NCBI RefSeq assembly: GCF_011075055.1
Contig: NW_025401134.1
Span: 1 to 64,000 of the forward strand
Reading direction: 5' to 3'
Source: Mangifera indica
Taxonomy: Eukaryota > Streptophyta > Magnoliopsida > Sapindales > Anacardiaceae
DNA length: 64,000 nt
Part shown: positions 47,397 to 58,700 of the stretch, in pieces
Numbering within the stretch: the first letter of the stretch is position 1
How the letters are laid out: every line of letters starts with the position of its first letter
Translations under genes and position numbers: made by a program
Notes under the pieces: generated by a model
Seen by the model: only the letters and a program-made list of their open reading frames with translations
The model's database searches: none
Told to the model about the DNA's origin: nothing

Positions 47397-47718
47397 TTAG
47401 ACGCAACTAGCATCTCCACTCCCTTAAAAACCAAAACAAAATCACCATCAAATACAAATTTTTAAATAGTAGAATAGTAAGAATAAGAATAAGTCCAATT
47501 TACCGTAACAATCTCATCTTTGCATTTAATTCCTATGACAGTCCTGCAAAAAATAAGGAAATTTGAAATAAATCAAGAGATTATAACAGAAAGTAAAGGA
47601 AAATCGAAGGTTACTAAGTGATCTGAGTAAAGTACTCGCTGTTTTCGACAGCGTTGGCGGAGTTCTCGATCTGGAAAACGCGACCACTGGGAAAAAATGT
47701 ACTGACTATGCTGGTCAT

Positions 47719-48490
47719 TCTCTTCCTTGGATTTGATTCTCGACGGTCCTGTGTGTTTCTTCAACTCTCACAGAGGATGCGTGGGTCTCTCTCTATATGT
47801 AGAGAGGATAAATCACTCCTTCCACCCAAGGTTTAGTGTAAAAGCCCTTTCACACGGGTATAAAGGTAAAATATTAATTTTCTTTTCATTAATTAAAAAA
47901 AGTGAAAAATAACAGTTTTATATCTAATCTAAATATTTTAAATATGAGAATTGGTTTAAAAACTCACAAATCAATATATATAATCTTTTCAAACCCTCAT
48001 ATATTATAAAACTAATGTATGATCTTAATAATTGTAATATAACATATATATCTATAATTTGTTACATTTTGTTAATTTTTTTATGTAATTGTCATTTTTA
48101 AAACTATTAATGGGTAGATTGATAATTCAAAATTTTTTAAAAGCCCCAAACTTTTTTTCCAATAAACTCCTACAAAATTTCAAAAAGACTTCAATTATTT
48201 AAAAATTACAATTTATTCCTTAATATCCAACTATACGATAAAGATACATTTAGATATAGAAAGAGAGGAAGGTGAAGGTAAAACAAAGAAAAAATAAAAT
48301 GGTATTTATTTGATTTGGATATTTAAAAGTTATTTTTAATTTTTGTTAATTTACCATGATAATTTTAAAAAATGAAATAGTATAATAAAATAGTAATTTT
48401 ATTTTCTAATATTATTGTTTAATTACCATAATTAATTTTTTTTTGGGATAATGTTATTTATGTTTGATTTTAGGTAGGATGAGTAAATTA
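47719..48490. other. 5' flank of proteasome fragment and AT-rich DNA
   Basis: GA-rich sequence near 47780-47810 may be the 5' untranslated region of the proteasome-like exon 1 (minus strand). 47815-47880 weakly resembles the end of the foldback element at 10404 (CCACCCAAGGT, then GGGTAAAAT words). The rest is AT-rich with no gene. Confidence 0.35.
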
Positions 48491-48499
48491 CCAGGTCAA

Positions 48500-48872
48500 C
48501 CTGCAACCGTTAGGTATCCTACTATTAATTCTGATTCATACTCAAAACCGAAGGAAATGTGGTACAGTCTTGTAATAAATTGAAGGAACTTGTAGGTTAT
48601 GATTCTTTGTCTTTGGGAGTACGAACTGACCCGACCCAGCTATTTAATGTACTGGAAAACCACCCAGATTTGACCCCCTTGGAGCTTGGGGTATTTGGCT
48701 GCTGTATATATCCATGGACGTGTAATATCTTTGCCTGCTGAGTATTTTTGTTAAAGATTTTGTGAGACCAAAGAAGAAAGATGAAAGAAGTGTGTGGCTT
48801 TCAGAGAAAATCAAGTCCATTTTACAGTTGAATTATGTAGATGAGCTGAGGGATTTGATGGATAGCATTTGG
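48500..48872 (+). pseudogene. Degraded gene fragment of unknown family
   Basis: 48559-48741 reads MVQSCNKLKELVGYDSLSLG and VRTDPTQLFNVLENHPDLTP; after a frameshift near 48695 the text continues AAVYIHGRVISLPAEY; then, after another break, VKDFVRPKKKDERSVWLSEK and LQLNYVDELRDLMDSIW to a TAA at 48873. The composition is protein-like and more GC-rich than its surroundings, in a consistent plus-strand order. I do not recognise the family. It looks like a retro-copied or captured fragment of a cellular gene. Confidence 0.5.
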
Positions 48873-48997
48873 TAATAATCATTCATTTAATTCTGCGGTT
48901 ACAGTGGCGAACCTAACGAAGGAGAGATAGTGGAGAAGCTTTAAATCTGTGACTGTCACAGCTCATCCAAGCTACTGGTGAAGGCAGCTGCTATGTA

Positions 48998-49090
48998 GCA
49001 CGGAAACGGAAACGGAGAAACGTGGAAACGAGGAAACGGAAACGTGAAAACGCATTTTTTAAAAAATATAGGAAACGGAAACGTGGGAAA
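48998..49090. repeat. GGAAACG-rich simple repeat
   Basis: Irregular repeats of GGAAACG and AAACGTGG. No coding or known structural role is visible. Confidence 0.7.
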
Positions 49091-49729
49091 ACTTATAAAT
49101 ATGAAAAATATAAGGGTTTTTTTTTTAAATACTAAATTTTTTATAATAAAAATACATAAACTTGTATAATGTAAAAATAAATAATAAAAAAAATGAAGAG
49201 AAAGAATACTATAAAATAGAATTATAGAACCTATTGTAAATTATTCTTAAGCAAACGCATGTAGATAAATAATTGAATAATTTTAAATTAAAGATAAAAC
49301 AACACTCAATTATATGATAATATATAATTATTTATGTAAAAAATTATATTCATTATTTAAGCTTATGGTACTAGTTTGGTTTTAACATTACCCTACTTTA
49401 ATATGTAAAGTAAAGTCACTGTAATGTGACAACTTTTTTGAAGATGTAAACAAGTTTATGAAGAATGAAATAAGGAAAAGCAAAAAGGGAAATGACAGTA
49501 AAGACCCCCTATGTGAATATGTCTCCAAAATCTAAAAGTTTATTTAGTCTCCCCACTTTGAAAAATAAGAAAAAAAGGTTTTTTTCTCCTTGCACATGAA
49601 ATTCCCTATTTTATTTCCTTAACAATCATGGAAGATTTTTTTCATAATTTCAGTCGCGATATTTTTATTTTTACTATTTGAAGAGTATAGTTTTTGTTAT
49701 GTGATAAATGTCTCTGGTTTTATTATATT
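49091..49729. other. No gene seen
   Basis: AT-rich DNA without supported features. Confidence 0.5.
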
Positions 49730-50170
49730 AATTATCTAACATGTTTGATTAGAATAATGTTTGATTATAAAAAATAAAACATTACTTACAAGGTTACCAA
49801 ACATAAAGTATTATAAAAATTGATGACTATAAATAATTATTGTTTTTACTAAATATAATAAAAGATTACTAAAGTATTATTTTACTCAAATATTATTAAG
49901 TATAATTATTTTAAAATATTATTTATATTATTTATTATACTAATTAAAAATAAGAGCGTTTTTGTCCTAAAAATTAATAGTTAAAAATAGAATTATAATT
50001 AAATCAAGAGATTAATTTGGTACTCTATTAATACAAATGATGAAATTAGTAATCATATTAACCTTTTTATTATCTGTCATATCACTACGGATAATAAAAA
50101 ATTATTAAATTTTTTTATTAGTTATAAATTAAATAAAATAATGTTATATTACTAATGATAATAAAAACTA
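49730..50170. repeat. Diverged MITE-like copy of the GATTACC family
   Basis: Words such as TATAAATAATTATTG and AAAGATTACT, and the later TAAAAATAAGAGCGTTTTTGTC, correspond in order to the reverse complement of 41408-41889 (TACTTATCAAATTTTATC, GAGACAAAAATAAATTTA). The ends are not defined. Confidence 0.4.
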
Positions 50171-51769
50171 AATAAAGTAATATATTATATCACAATTGAT
50201 AATAAAATATTATTAAAATATTTTATTATATATAAATAATAAAAAATATATTAATACAGACTTTTTTACATACTTTTCATATAACTTAATATATTAATAT
50301 CTAATTAAGTAATTTTAAAATAAGAAAAAAATCTTATTATCCAATCACATGTTATAATTATACAGTTTAGTCAAAACTAAACATTTATTTATATTTATCT
50401 ACCTACCACTTCATGACTTCTCATTTTTCACCACATATTAATGAGGTGAGTGGTAATTTCAAGTGTCAAACAAGTTAAATTTGGTGGAACTTTCATTTCA
50501 TTTATGTTCTAAATAAATTGAGATGATAATCCATCATTCACAATAAACTTAAAACCATCGTAAACCTTTTCACGCGGCCTCTACCTAATCTATAAATTTG
50601 CAAATCATATAATAAATTTGTTGCAACAATTTGTTGTAGTAGAAGTACTCATAAACTACAAAAGCAATTAAAATTATATTCAAGTTGAGTTCTATATGAA
50701 TATAGATCGATTGAAGTTTGATGTGAATCCATAATTGTTAGTTCAAGATTAAGTTTGTTTGAGTTTATAAAAAATATTGTTTAAGATTATTATAAGAATA
50801 AATAATATTATTAATGAAATAAATAATACTAATAACTTATAAATAATATCATCAGATTGATTAACAATATTATTATATAAAAATTTGAACAAAACTCAAA
50901 CTAAACTATTAAATTGGAATTTCAATGGGATACAAAACCTTGTGTTGAGATTGGACTTTTTGGTTTATTATAATTTTGTGATGTATACTAACAATAATAA
51001 TAATAGATTAAAAAAAGAGTAAAGACTAAAATAATAATAATTTGAAGATTGAAGGTACAATCGGTACCTTTTTCCCTCTCTGATTCTTCAAATCAAGAAT
51101 ACGAATTAATTAATTAATTAATTAATTAATATATATGATAATGTCATCAGAAAGAGAGACGCATGCCAAGTTTTTCTAGTAGGAGTTTTGGGTTCTTTTT
51201 CTAAAAATAATTTAACAGTGTGTGAAATTGTAATTTGTTGTTGATAAGGTATGCAAGCAAGAAAAAGAAAGGAAGAAATTGATTTTATCAGACATTAATT
51301 TGAAGAGAATAGTCAGAGTTAATGTAATGAGGCAACTTTCTAAAAAGTGCAAATGAATTTATGAGAGCAGGAAAGAGAGATCACAGTGGAGACCCATCAT
51401 GTGAATGATGTTGAATTTATTTAAAGTCTATTCACAATTTGTGGAATTGTAATGTAGTATTTATCAGATTTGAAACTAAGAAAATGAGTGTATGAGAGAC
51501 CCAACTAGTGACAACTAGTGAAGATGAAGATGGTTAGAAGGGTGAAAGCCAAATTTACTCTCCAAAATCAAAAAAGAAAAAAATTCAAAATCCTTCTATT
51601 TGAGAAATTTCCTATTTTCATATTTTTAATTGAGATATTCAAAAGAAAAAGTCTGTTGTTATGTGGCTGCTTCCTGCAAGATGCCAATAAATTGAATTTG
51701 GTGGAACTTTCATTTCTCTTTATCATCTTCACATTTCTTCTCTTTCAATCATTCAGAAATACTTTCACT
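50171..51769. other. AT-rich upstream region of resistance gene
   Basis: No gene is supported. It holds an AATT microsatellite (51104-51130). The block AATTTGGTGGAACTTTCATTTC occurs near 51695 and in slightly different form near 50475, hinting at a diverged local duplication upstream of the resistance gene. The frame 51518-51784 has no recognisable domain. Confidence 0.4.
51104..51130. repeat. AATT microsatellite
   Basis: A run of perfect AATT repeats. Confidence 0.9.
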
Positions 51770-51889
51770 CACAAACCTCTCTGAAACCACATCCTTTTTT
51801 TCCATCGGTTTGCGCCTTACTTGCCCTGTCACAAACCTCTCGGAAACTAGTTCCCCTGATTTCTTCAGTTCGCACCCTGGTTGCCCTGT
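51770..51889. repeat. 60-bp tandem duplication upstream of resistance gene
   Basis: CACAAACCTCTC starts both 51770-51829 and 51830-51889, and TTGCCCTGT ends both; each unit is exactly 60 bp with several substitutions. It lies 250 bp upstream of the start codon, probably in the promoter or 5' untranslated region. Confidence 0.8.
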
Positions 51890-52141
51890 TACTTTCTCTG
51901 TTTTTCTTTCTTTATTTCAGAATCTTTTTGCCCTATTTCTGGTTCTTTATTTTGTTCTGTTTCAATATTTCTGATTTCTTCAACCAAAAAATTAAAAAAA
52001 AACACTTTTTGCTTTCAGTTATTTCTCGATTACTAGAAAGAATTATCATTTCTCGTATTTATTGTTAATTTCGGCAGTTGTATTTTAATTATTTTCATTT
52101 TCTTTACTTCTGTTTTTCAAACCTGAAAAAAGTTAAAAAAA

Positions 52142-52786
52142 ATGGTTGATGTTGTCGGGAGTATCGCGAGTGTGGTAAGTCCTGTTCTCGAAGTTTGCAA
52201 GTGGTTGGTTGCTCCTACTTGGCGTCAATTTAAGTACTTGCTCAACTACAAGACCAACTTTGACAATCTCCAAGAGGAAGTTAATAACCTGAAAAATGCA
52301 AGAGATGAAGTTCAGCGTAAGGTTACTGCTGCTGAAAGAAATGTGGAAGAGATCAAACAGAATGTTAAGGACTGGCAGAAAGATGTGGAGAATACCATTA
52401 CCGAAGCAGAGCAGTTGATTCAAGCGAGAGCAAACGACCCTCGATGTTTCAAGGGATTGTGCCCCAACTTCATCATTCACTACAAACAAAGCAAGAAAGC
52501 TTTTAAATTAAAGCGAGATGATATTGATCAACTTCTCCGGAAAGTAAAGGAATGGGATACCATTTCCAATCCTCCACCGGATCCCCTGCCTAGACCTAAT
52601 AAAGACTATGTGGCTTTTGAATCAAGAAACTCCACTTGGACGAATGTATGGGAAGCTTTAGATAATGACAATGTGTACAAGATTGGTGTTTATGGGATGG
52701 GTGGTCTTGGGAAGACCACGCTTGTGCGGGAACTACGTAGGAAAGCCGAGGAGGAAAAGCTCTTTGAGGAGTTTGCTTTTGCGGAG
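52142..52786 (+). CDS. CNL exon 1: coiled coil and P-loop
   Basis: ATG at 52142 starts MVDVVGSIASVVSPVLEVCK, typical of the RPS5-like CNL N-terminus. The start is preceded by AAAAAA and a pyrimidine-rich leader. Phase 0 end after ...FAFAE. The open frame beyond 52786 runs 22 bases of intron and then into the retrotransposon LTR, so its last codons are not real. Confidence 0.88.
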
Positions 52787-55700
52787 GTGAAGAAACATTC
52801 AATACAATTGATAAGGCCATTAATTGTTACTATTTTGATTTATAATTCCCTTGTGTTATGTGGAAATTTGATTTAATCTAATGGAATTACTTATCTTTTT
52901 GCATTTAGGAAGCTTTGAGCAATTTTGGAATAAATAGGGCCAAAAAGAGGAAAAACTGCAGCAGATATATTAAACTGGAAATTTCGTAATGCAAACTAGG
53001 CGTGGGCACGTGAAAGATGAGAGCAGAATCCGGAAAGCAGATCTGAACGTCCAGATCTGTTGCAAGAGTCCAGAAAATATTAAGATTTGCTTCCTAGGAA
53101 AAGGATAATCACCAGCTGGAAAAGAGGATTAATTGAGCTAAATAAGGAATGATATTTTTGGAAGAAGGATTTATATTAAAAATATATATCTTTTCCTTTT
53201 CCTTTCTTTTTGGGAAGATATGTATCACTTTGCTTGATTGGATTAGGAGATTAGGATTAGTTTCAATTTCCAGATTTTTAGTAGGAAGAAAATATATATA
53301 AACTCTTATTTTTATTTGAGAATGATCATCCATTGTAGAGAGAGAATTAGAGAGCAAAACATGTTCTACAGTGGCTGAGTAATTTATCTTGGTTGAAGGG
53401 ATCTGAAACCATGGAACTACAATGATTGTGAGATTTATTTTTGTTCTTTAATGCATCTTTTAATTATTTGAGTATTGGTTATCTTTCTGAATTATTTTTC
53501 ATGATTGTGTTGGTTGATTTCTAATATGCGCAATTAGTTTATCAATTAATATAATCTATTGCTAGTTTAGGTGTTGAATCCGTAATTGTTCAATCCACCT
53601 AATCGAAGTGGCAACTAGGTTTATCGTTTGCTGCGTCAGAAACTTTAAATCCTAGGAAAATAATCAACTGGATTAAATGCAACGTCGTACGTTTGTGTTG
53701 TCTTGCTTCGTTGGTCTTTCTAATTCGTAATGCTATTGTTTAATTAAATTCGAGATCGTATCCGAATTATTAATCAATAAGGGTTAATTGGAATACATGT
53801 TTTTGGTTAACTAATCGTAAGGAATGACAGGTAAATTTAATACCACAACGAATATTCAATTAATTAATTTGATATTTTGTTTCGATGATCAATCGTAGTT
53901 CCAATGGTGGATGTGACCAAAGACCAAGGTTTGTTAAATCAATTTATTCCTTTTAGATTACTTTTCTGAATTTTTATTTATTGTTTTCCATTATAATTTG
54001 CATTCAGTTCCAAACCCCGCTTTTTATTTCTTTGTTTCGATTATTTGTAACGACGTACTAATCAAGGCTCTTCGAGGGATCGATCCCTACTTTCCTTTAC
54101 TACATTTTTGTTACAGGAATTTAGGATTTAATTTGGGTGTCAACGACAGCACGTACCAAATTTTGGCGCCGTTGCTGGGGAGTTTTTAATTTGTATGTTC
54201 GTTACGCGATCTTTGAAACAAGCTAGTTTACAGTTTGATCCAGAAATTGAAAAGACTGCAAAAGGGCTGAGAAAAGAAGCGAAAAGGAGACTGCAAGCAC
54301 ACAAATCAGTTCACGAAACAGAGGAAAACATGGCTGAAAATCAGACTTTAAGAGAGCTTGCTGCTCCAAATTTAAATCAACAACCACACTGCATTACTTT
54401 TCCAAATTTAGATGTTAATACTACCTTCGAATTAAAATCTGGACTAATTCATCTTTTACCTATTTTTCGTGGTTCTGCAGGTGAAGATCCTCATAAACAT
54501 TTAAAAGAATTTCATGTGGTGTGCACCGGAATGAAACCGAATGGAGTAACCGAAGAACAAATCAAGATGAGGGCTTTTCCGTTTTCTTTGAAAGATGATG
54601 CGCAAGATTGGTTGTATTATCTACCTGCTGGAAGTATTACTACTTGGCATGAGATGAAAAGATTATTTTTGCAGAAATTTTTTCCAGCATCAAGAGCAGC
54701 CAGCATAAGGAAAGAAATATGTGGCATTCGGCAGCACACTGGAGAATCTTTATACAAATATTGGGAGCGCTTTAAAAAACTTTGTGCAAGTTGTCCACAT
54801 CACCAAATTAGTGACCAGCTGCTTATTCAATATTTCTACGAAGGACTTCTATCGAATGAGAGAAATATTATTGATGCAGCGAGTGGTGGAGCATTGGCTG
54901 ACAAAACACCTGAAGCAGCCCGGAATTTAATTGCAATTATGGCGTCGAATTCACAACAATTTGGAAATAGATTAGACCATTCGTCTCGGCACGTCAATGA
55001 GGTAAATGTATCTTCTCTTGAAAGACGACTTGATGATCTAACTACTCTTGTACGTCAAATGGCTATAGGAAAAACAAAGGTAACGCAAGTTTGTGGAATC
55101 TGTTCGGTAGGAGGACATCCAACTGATATGTGCCCAACACTTCAGGAGGACTGCTTTGAAAATGCTAATGCAATGGACGGATTTTTAGGACAGCAGCAGC
55201 GAAATCATAATTATAATCCCTATTCAAATACCTACAACTCCGGTTGGAGAGATCATCTTAATTTTCGTTATGGGAATGCAAATGCGAATCAGCCTTCGAA
55301 TAATTTTCAGCCGTATCAACAGCCATATATTCCTAGACAACAGCAACCAAACCAAAATTCTGATTCAGGTACATCTCTTGAGGATATTGTTAAAACTTTG
55401 GCTACTAACACTGTGAAATTTCAGCAGGAAACCAGAATGAGCATTCAAAATCTAGAAAATCAAATGAGTCAGATGGCTACTGTAATCAGTAGGCTGGAGG
55501 CACAAAATTCAAGCAAACTGCCGTCACAAACTGTGATGAACCCAAAGGAGAATGTTAGTGCCATAATGTTGAGTAGAAAGGAGCTGGAGATGCCAATTAA
55601 AGCACAACCTGCACCAGCACAGCCAGCAGAAAATAGAGAAGAATTGACAACAGAAAATAATTCTTCTGAAAAGGTAGCGGCAGGTAAATATCCTTCTTTC

Positions 55701-58700
55701 AGCGAATACAAACCTGTTCCTCCTTTTCCTGAAGCTTTAAAACTGAAGTACGAATGTAATGCGGATTTATATGAGACCTTTCGAGACTGTGAAGTCAATA
55801 TTCCACTGTTTGATGCAATAAAACAAGTGCCTCAATATGCTAAATTTTTTAAAGAGCTGTGTACATTGAAAAGAAAGCAAAAACTCAAAAGGTATGAAAA
55901 AATCAAGGTAGGAGAAAATGTTTCAGCCATAATTCGCAAAAATCTTCCTGAAAAATGCAAAGATCCAGGTATGTTTTGCATCCCTTGCACAATAGGAGGC
56001 ACAAAAATTGAAAAAGTCATGTTAGATTTAGGAGCATCTATTAATGTAATGTCATATTCCATTTATTCTGCTCTTAATCTTGGACCTTTAGAAAAAACTG
56101 GCACAGTTATTCAGTTGGCTGATAAATCAAATGTATATCCCAAGGGGTTAATTGAAGATGTTCTTGTTTAGGTTAATGATAAATTAATTTTTTCAGCTGA
56201 TTTTTATGTTCTTGACATGGAAAATAATGACCAATCTGCACCTATTTTGCTAAGAAGACCCTTTCTAAAAACAGCTAAAACGAAAATTGATGTTCACAAA
56301 GGCACACTGACCATGGAGTTTAATGGTGAAGCTGTCCAATTTAATATTTATGATGCTATGAAATATTCTGATGTGAATTTTCCTATGTATTCAGTTGATT
56401 TAATTGATTCTCTAGCGCAGGATATAATTGGTGGTGATGATCAGTTAAAGGTGGCTAACCATAAAAATATTTTGAAAGAAAGAGATAAATTTAAATTAAT
56501 TTCAGATGTGCAGAATACAGGGACAGAGATGAATGAGCTCAGAGAGTTGAAAAATACAGGTAATTTATTTTATATTGAGCTGCCAGTGCCTAATGAAAAA
56601 TTGTTACCTTCTATTTTGCAGGTACCAGAGCTGGAACTGAAACCTCTTCCAAATCACCTTAAATATGTGTACCTAGGAGATGGAAAAATCTTACCAGTGA
56701 TCATTTCCAGCAAGTTAAATGAGCAACAAGAAGAGAAACTGGTGCAAATTTCGAAGAAGCTAAAGATTCAGAGCTTAGCGACATCAAAAGTATTTCAAGT
56801 TAATGGCCATAGACTCAAACTGTTTTACAAAGGAGTGCCAGCTGAAAACATCGGAGAAGTGGAGCTGAAAGATCCGGGATAAATAAGATGAAGGCATTAC
56901 GTCGAGCCAATGACTGTAAACAAAGGCGCTACTTGGGAGGCAACCCAAGCTTTCAATCTTATTTTAATTAATGCTTAAATTTTAATTTTCTAGACATTTG
57001 CTTTAATTTCGGTTTATGTTTTCCAATTTTAGTTTTAAATTTCAGTTTATGATTTTTAGATATTTAATTAGCAATTATTTTATGATTTTCGCTTAGGTTT
57101 ATTTTAATTTATTTTCATGTTACTGTTCAATCACCTTCTTCCTCCTGCAGGTTCCAGTGAGCTGTCTGTAAATGTTCATGGGGGAGAAATCTGCATTTTG
57201 GTATTCTGAAACTGGGTCATGTGCTTCCGTCAAAAGTCTAGCTTCTGCTTTGCTATTTTCTTAAATTCAAGGGGGTCATATGATTTAGTGTAATTATAAG
57301 GCTGGGTTTATATGCTTCCAGAGACCATATTTGCCAAACCTACGCCTCACAATTTCTCTCCAACTAAAATAAAAACCTAGCAGCCCCTTTTCCTCATTCT
57401 GCAACGCCATAGTCAGAACCCGTTCACAAGCATCAAAGAGCAGCAAAAACCCACCTATCGGAGGCCTCCTACACCAGAGCTGTTATCAAAATCTGAAGAA
57501 TCCTCCATCAATTGCAACTCTCCAAAAATTCGAACTACTGTTCCTTTTCCCCAAATCCAGAGAAGTTTTCTTTCCTTTTTCTTTTAAATTTTAGTTTTTA
57601 TTATTATTCTGTTTTGTTTAAACATTGAGGACAATATTTGGTTTAAGTGTGGGGGAGGGTGTATTTGTGTTTTATTTTCTGCTGTTTACTGTTCTGTCTT
57701 TCAGTCCTATATTTATTTTTTTTTCTGCTCTGTTCTTATGTTTTATCCTTCTTTTCTGCTTTCAGTTTGTTCTGTCTATCTGTTCTATTTTTTTTCTGCC
57801 AGTTTTTTTTTTCTGTTTTTCTTGTGTTAGGTGTATTCTATTATGCCTAAAATTTTTGCTTTGTTTTGTCTATGTTGCTGCTTCTTGTTGGATAAAGTTT
57901 GATTTTTATGGCAGCTAGTGTATCCTTCCCTATTTTTAGTCAGCTAAACAGTCCATTAATCTCACTTTGAATGAATTAATTTGTATGCATGCCTTGGAAT
58001 TTAGCCGATTCAATAGGAGAGCATTGTACACTGATTTGTTAGATTAATTAGGGGTATGCACTTAAACAAATTTTGATAATTGAGTGCTTAAGTTTGTTTG
58101 AAGTTAAGGTGAATTTAATTAACCCGTGAGTTTTGAGCTGAAAAAGATTGAAACATTCATATCAATCTATATTTTCTTTGATGAGTGATATTCTTCCATG
58201 TGAATATATCTCTAGAACTTGCTTTGAACCGTTTTGAGACCACATTGAAATATGCATGCATGGAAATGATAAAGGCATTCTTGTTTAAAACCTTTAGCTT
58301 AAAAAAGCCATCCTATTTTAATTTCCCTAGTTAGCCCCTTGAGCCTTACAAAACTCTTGATTCTTTGTGCTAAAACCATATTACAAACCCAAGCCTTCAA
58401 GCAAATATTCTCACCCAACCATGAAAATTAGCAGGGCATTTAAACTAAAATTTGTTGCTTGGTGAATTTGTTGTCTTGAGAAATTTAAATTTGGGGGAAA
58501 AGGGAACTTAATTGTATAAGAAGAGATGATGAAAAGAAGTTGGCATGAAGAGTGCTATTGAGATTGCCTTATATTGTTATCTTTGCTACCCAACTCTTTT
58601 AATTATTTGAAAAAAAAAAAAAAAAAAGAAAACAGAAAAAGAAAAAAAAAAAAGAAAAGAAAAGAAGTTGAAAAAGAGAGAAGAGAAAGGCAATGGCAAG

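Larger units (their letters stand above)
42237..47718 (-). pseudogene. 20S proteasome alpha-3-like gene fragment, exons 1-3, split by a gypsy element
   Basis: Alpha subunits form the outer rings of the 20S proteasome. Exon 1 (47718-47636) encodes MTSIVSTFFPSGRVFQIENS then ANAVENS. Exon 2 (47543-47504) encodes TVIGIKCKDEIVT. Exon 3 begins at 47422 (GVEMLVASKS) and resumes at 42282 with SYRRIHSVHRLFGI, with a possible donor after 42237. These match the N-terminal third of plant alpha-3 (PAG1-type) subunits; SGRVFQIE and RRIHSVHR are the clearest landmarks. GT-AG junctions join in phase. About five residues before SYRR are missing relative to the family. Exon 3 is interrupted by the element 42283-47391. 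The later exons, carrying most of the protein, are absent, so this is a non-functional fragment. Confidence 0.82.

Noticed and set aside
47805..47880. Second Mutator-like terminal repeat (CCACCCAAGGT, GGTAAAAT words)
   Set aside because: Similarity to the element at 10404 is short and no opposite end or target duplication was found; too weak to annotate.
52142..52876. Reading the 244-codon frame as a complete short CC-NB protein
   Set aside because: The last codons are intron plus retrotransposon LTR; exon 2 continues in phase at 60667, so exon 1 ends at 52786. A truncated transcript remains possible but is not shown by sequence.
53109..53357. 82-codon antisense frame, present again at 59543-59791
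   Set aside because: It is identical because both lie in the two LTRs of one element; no known domain, so not a gene.
57625..57918. 97-codon hydrophobic frame in the Athila-like 3' region, possibly an envelope-like protein
   Set aside because: It is a Phe/Leu/Cys-rich translation of a pyrimidine-rich tract with no conserved motif; low-complexity sequence explains it better.
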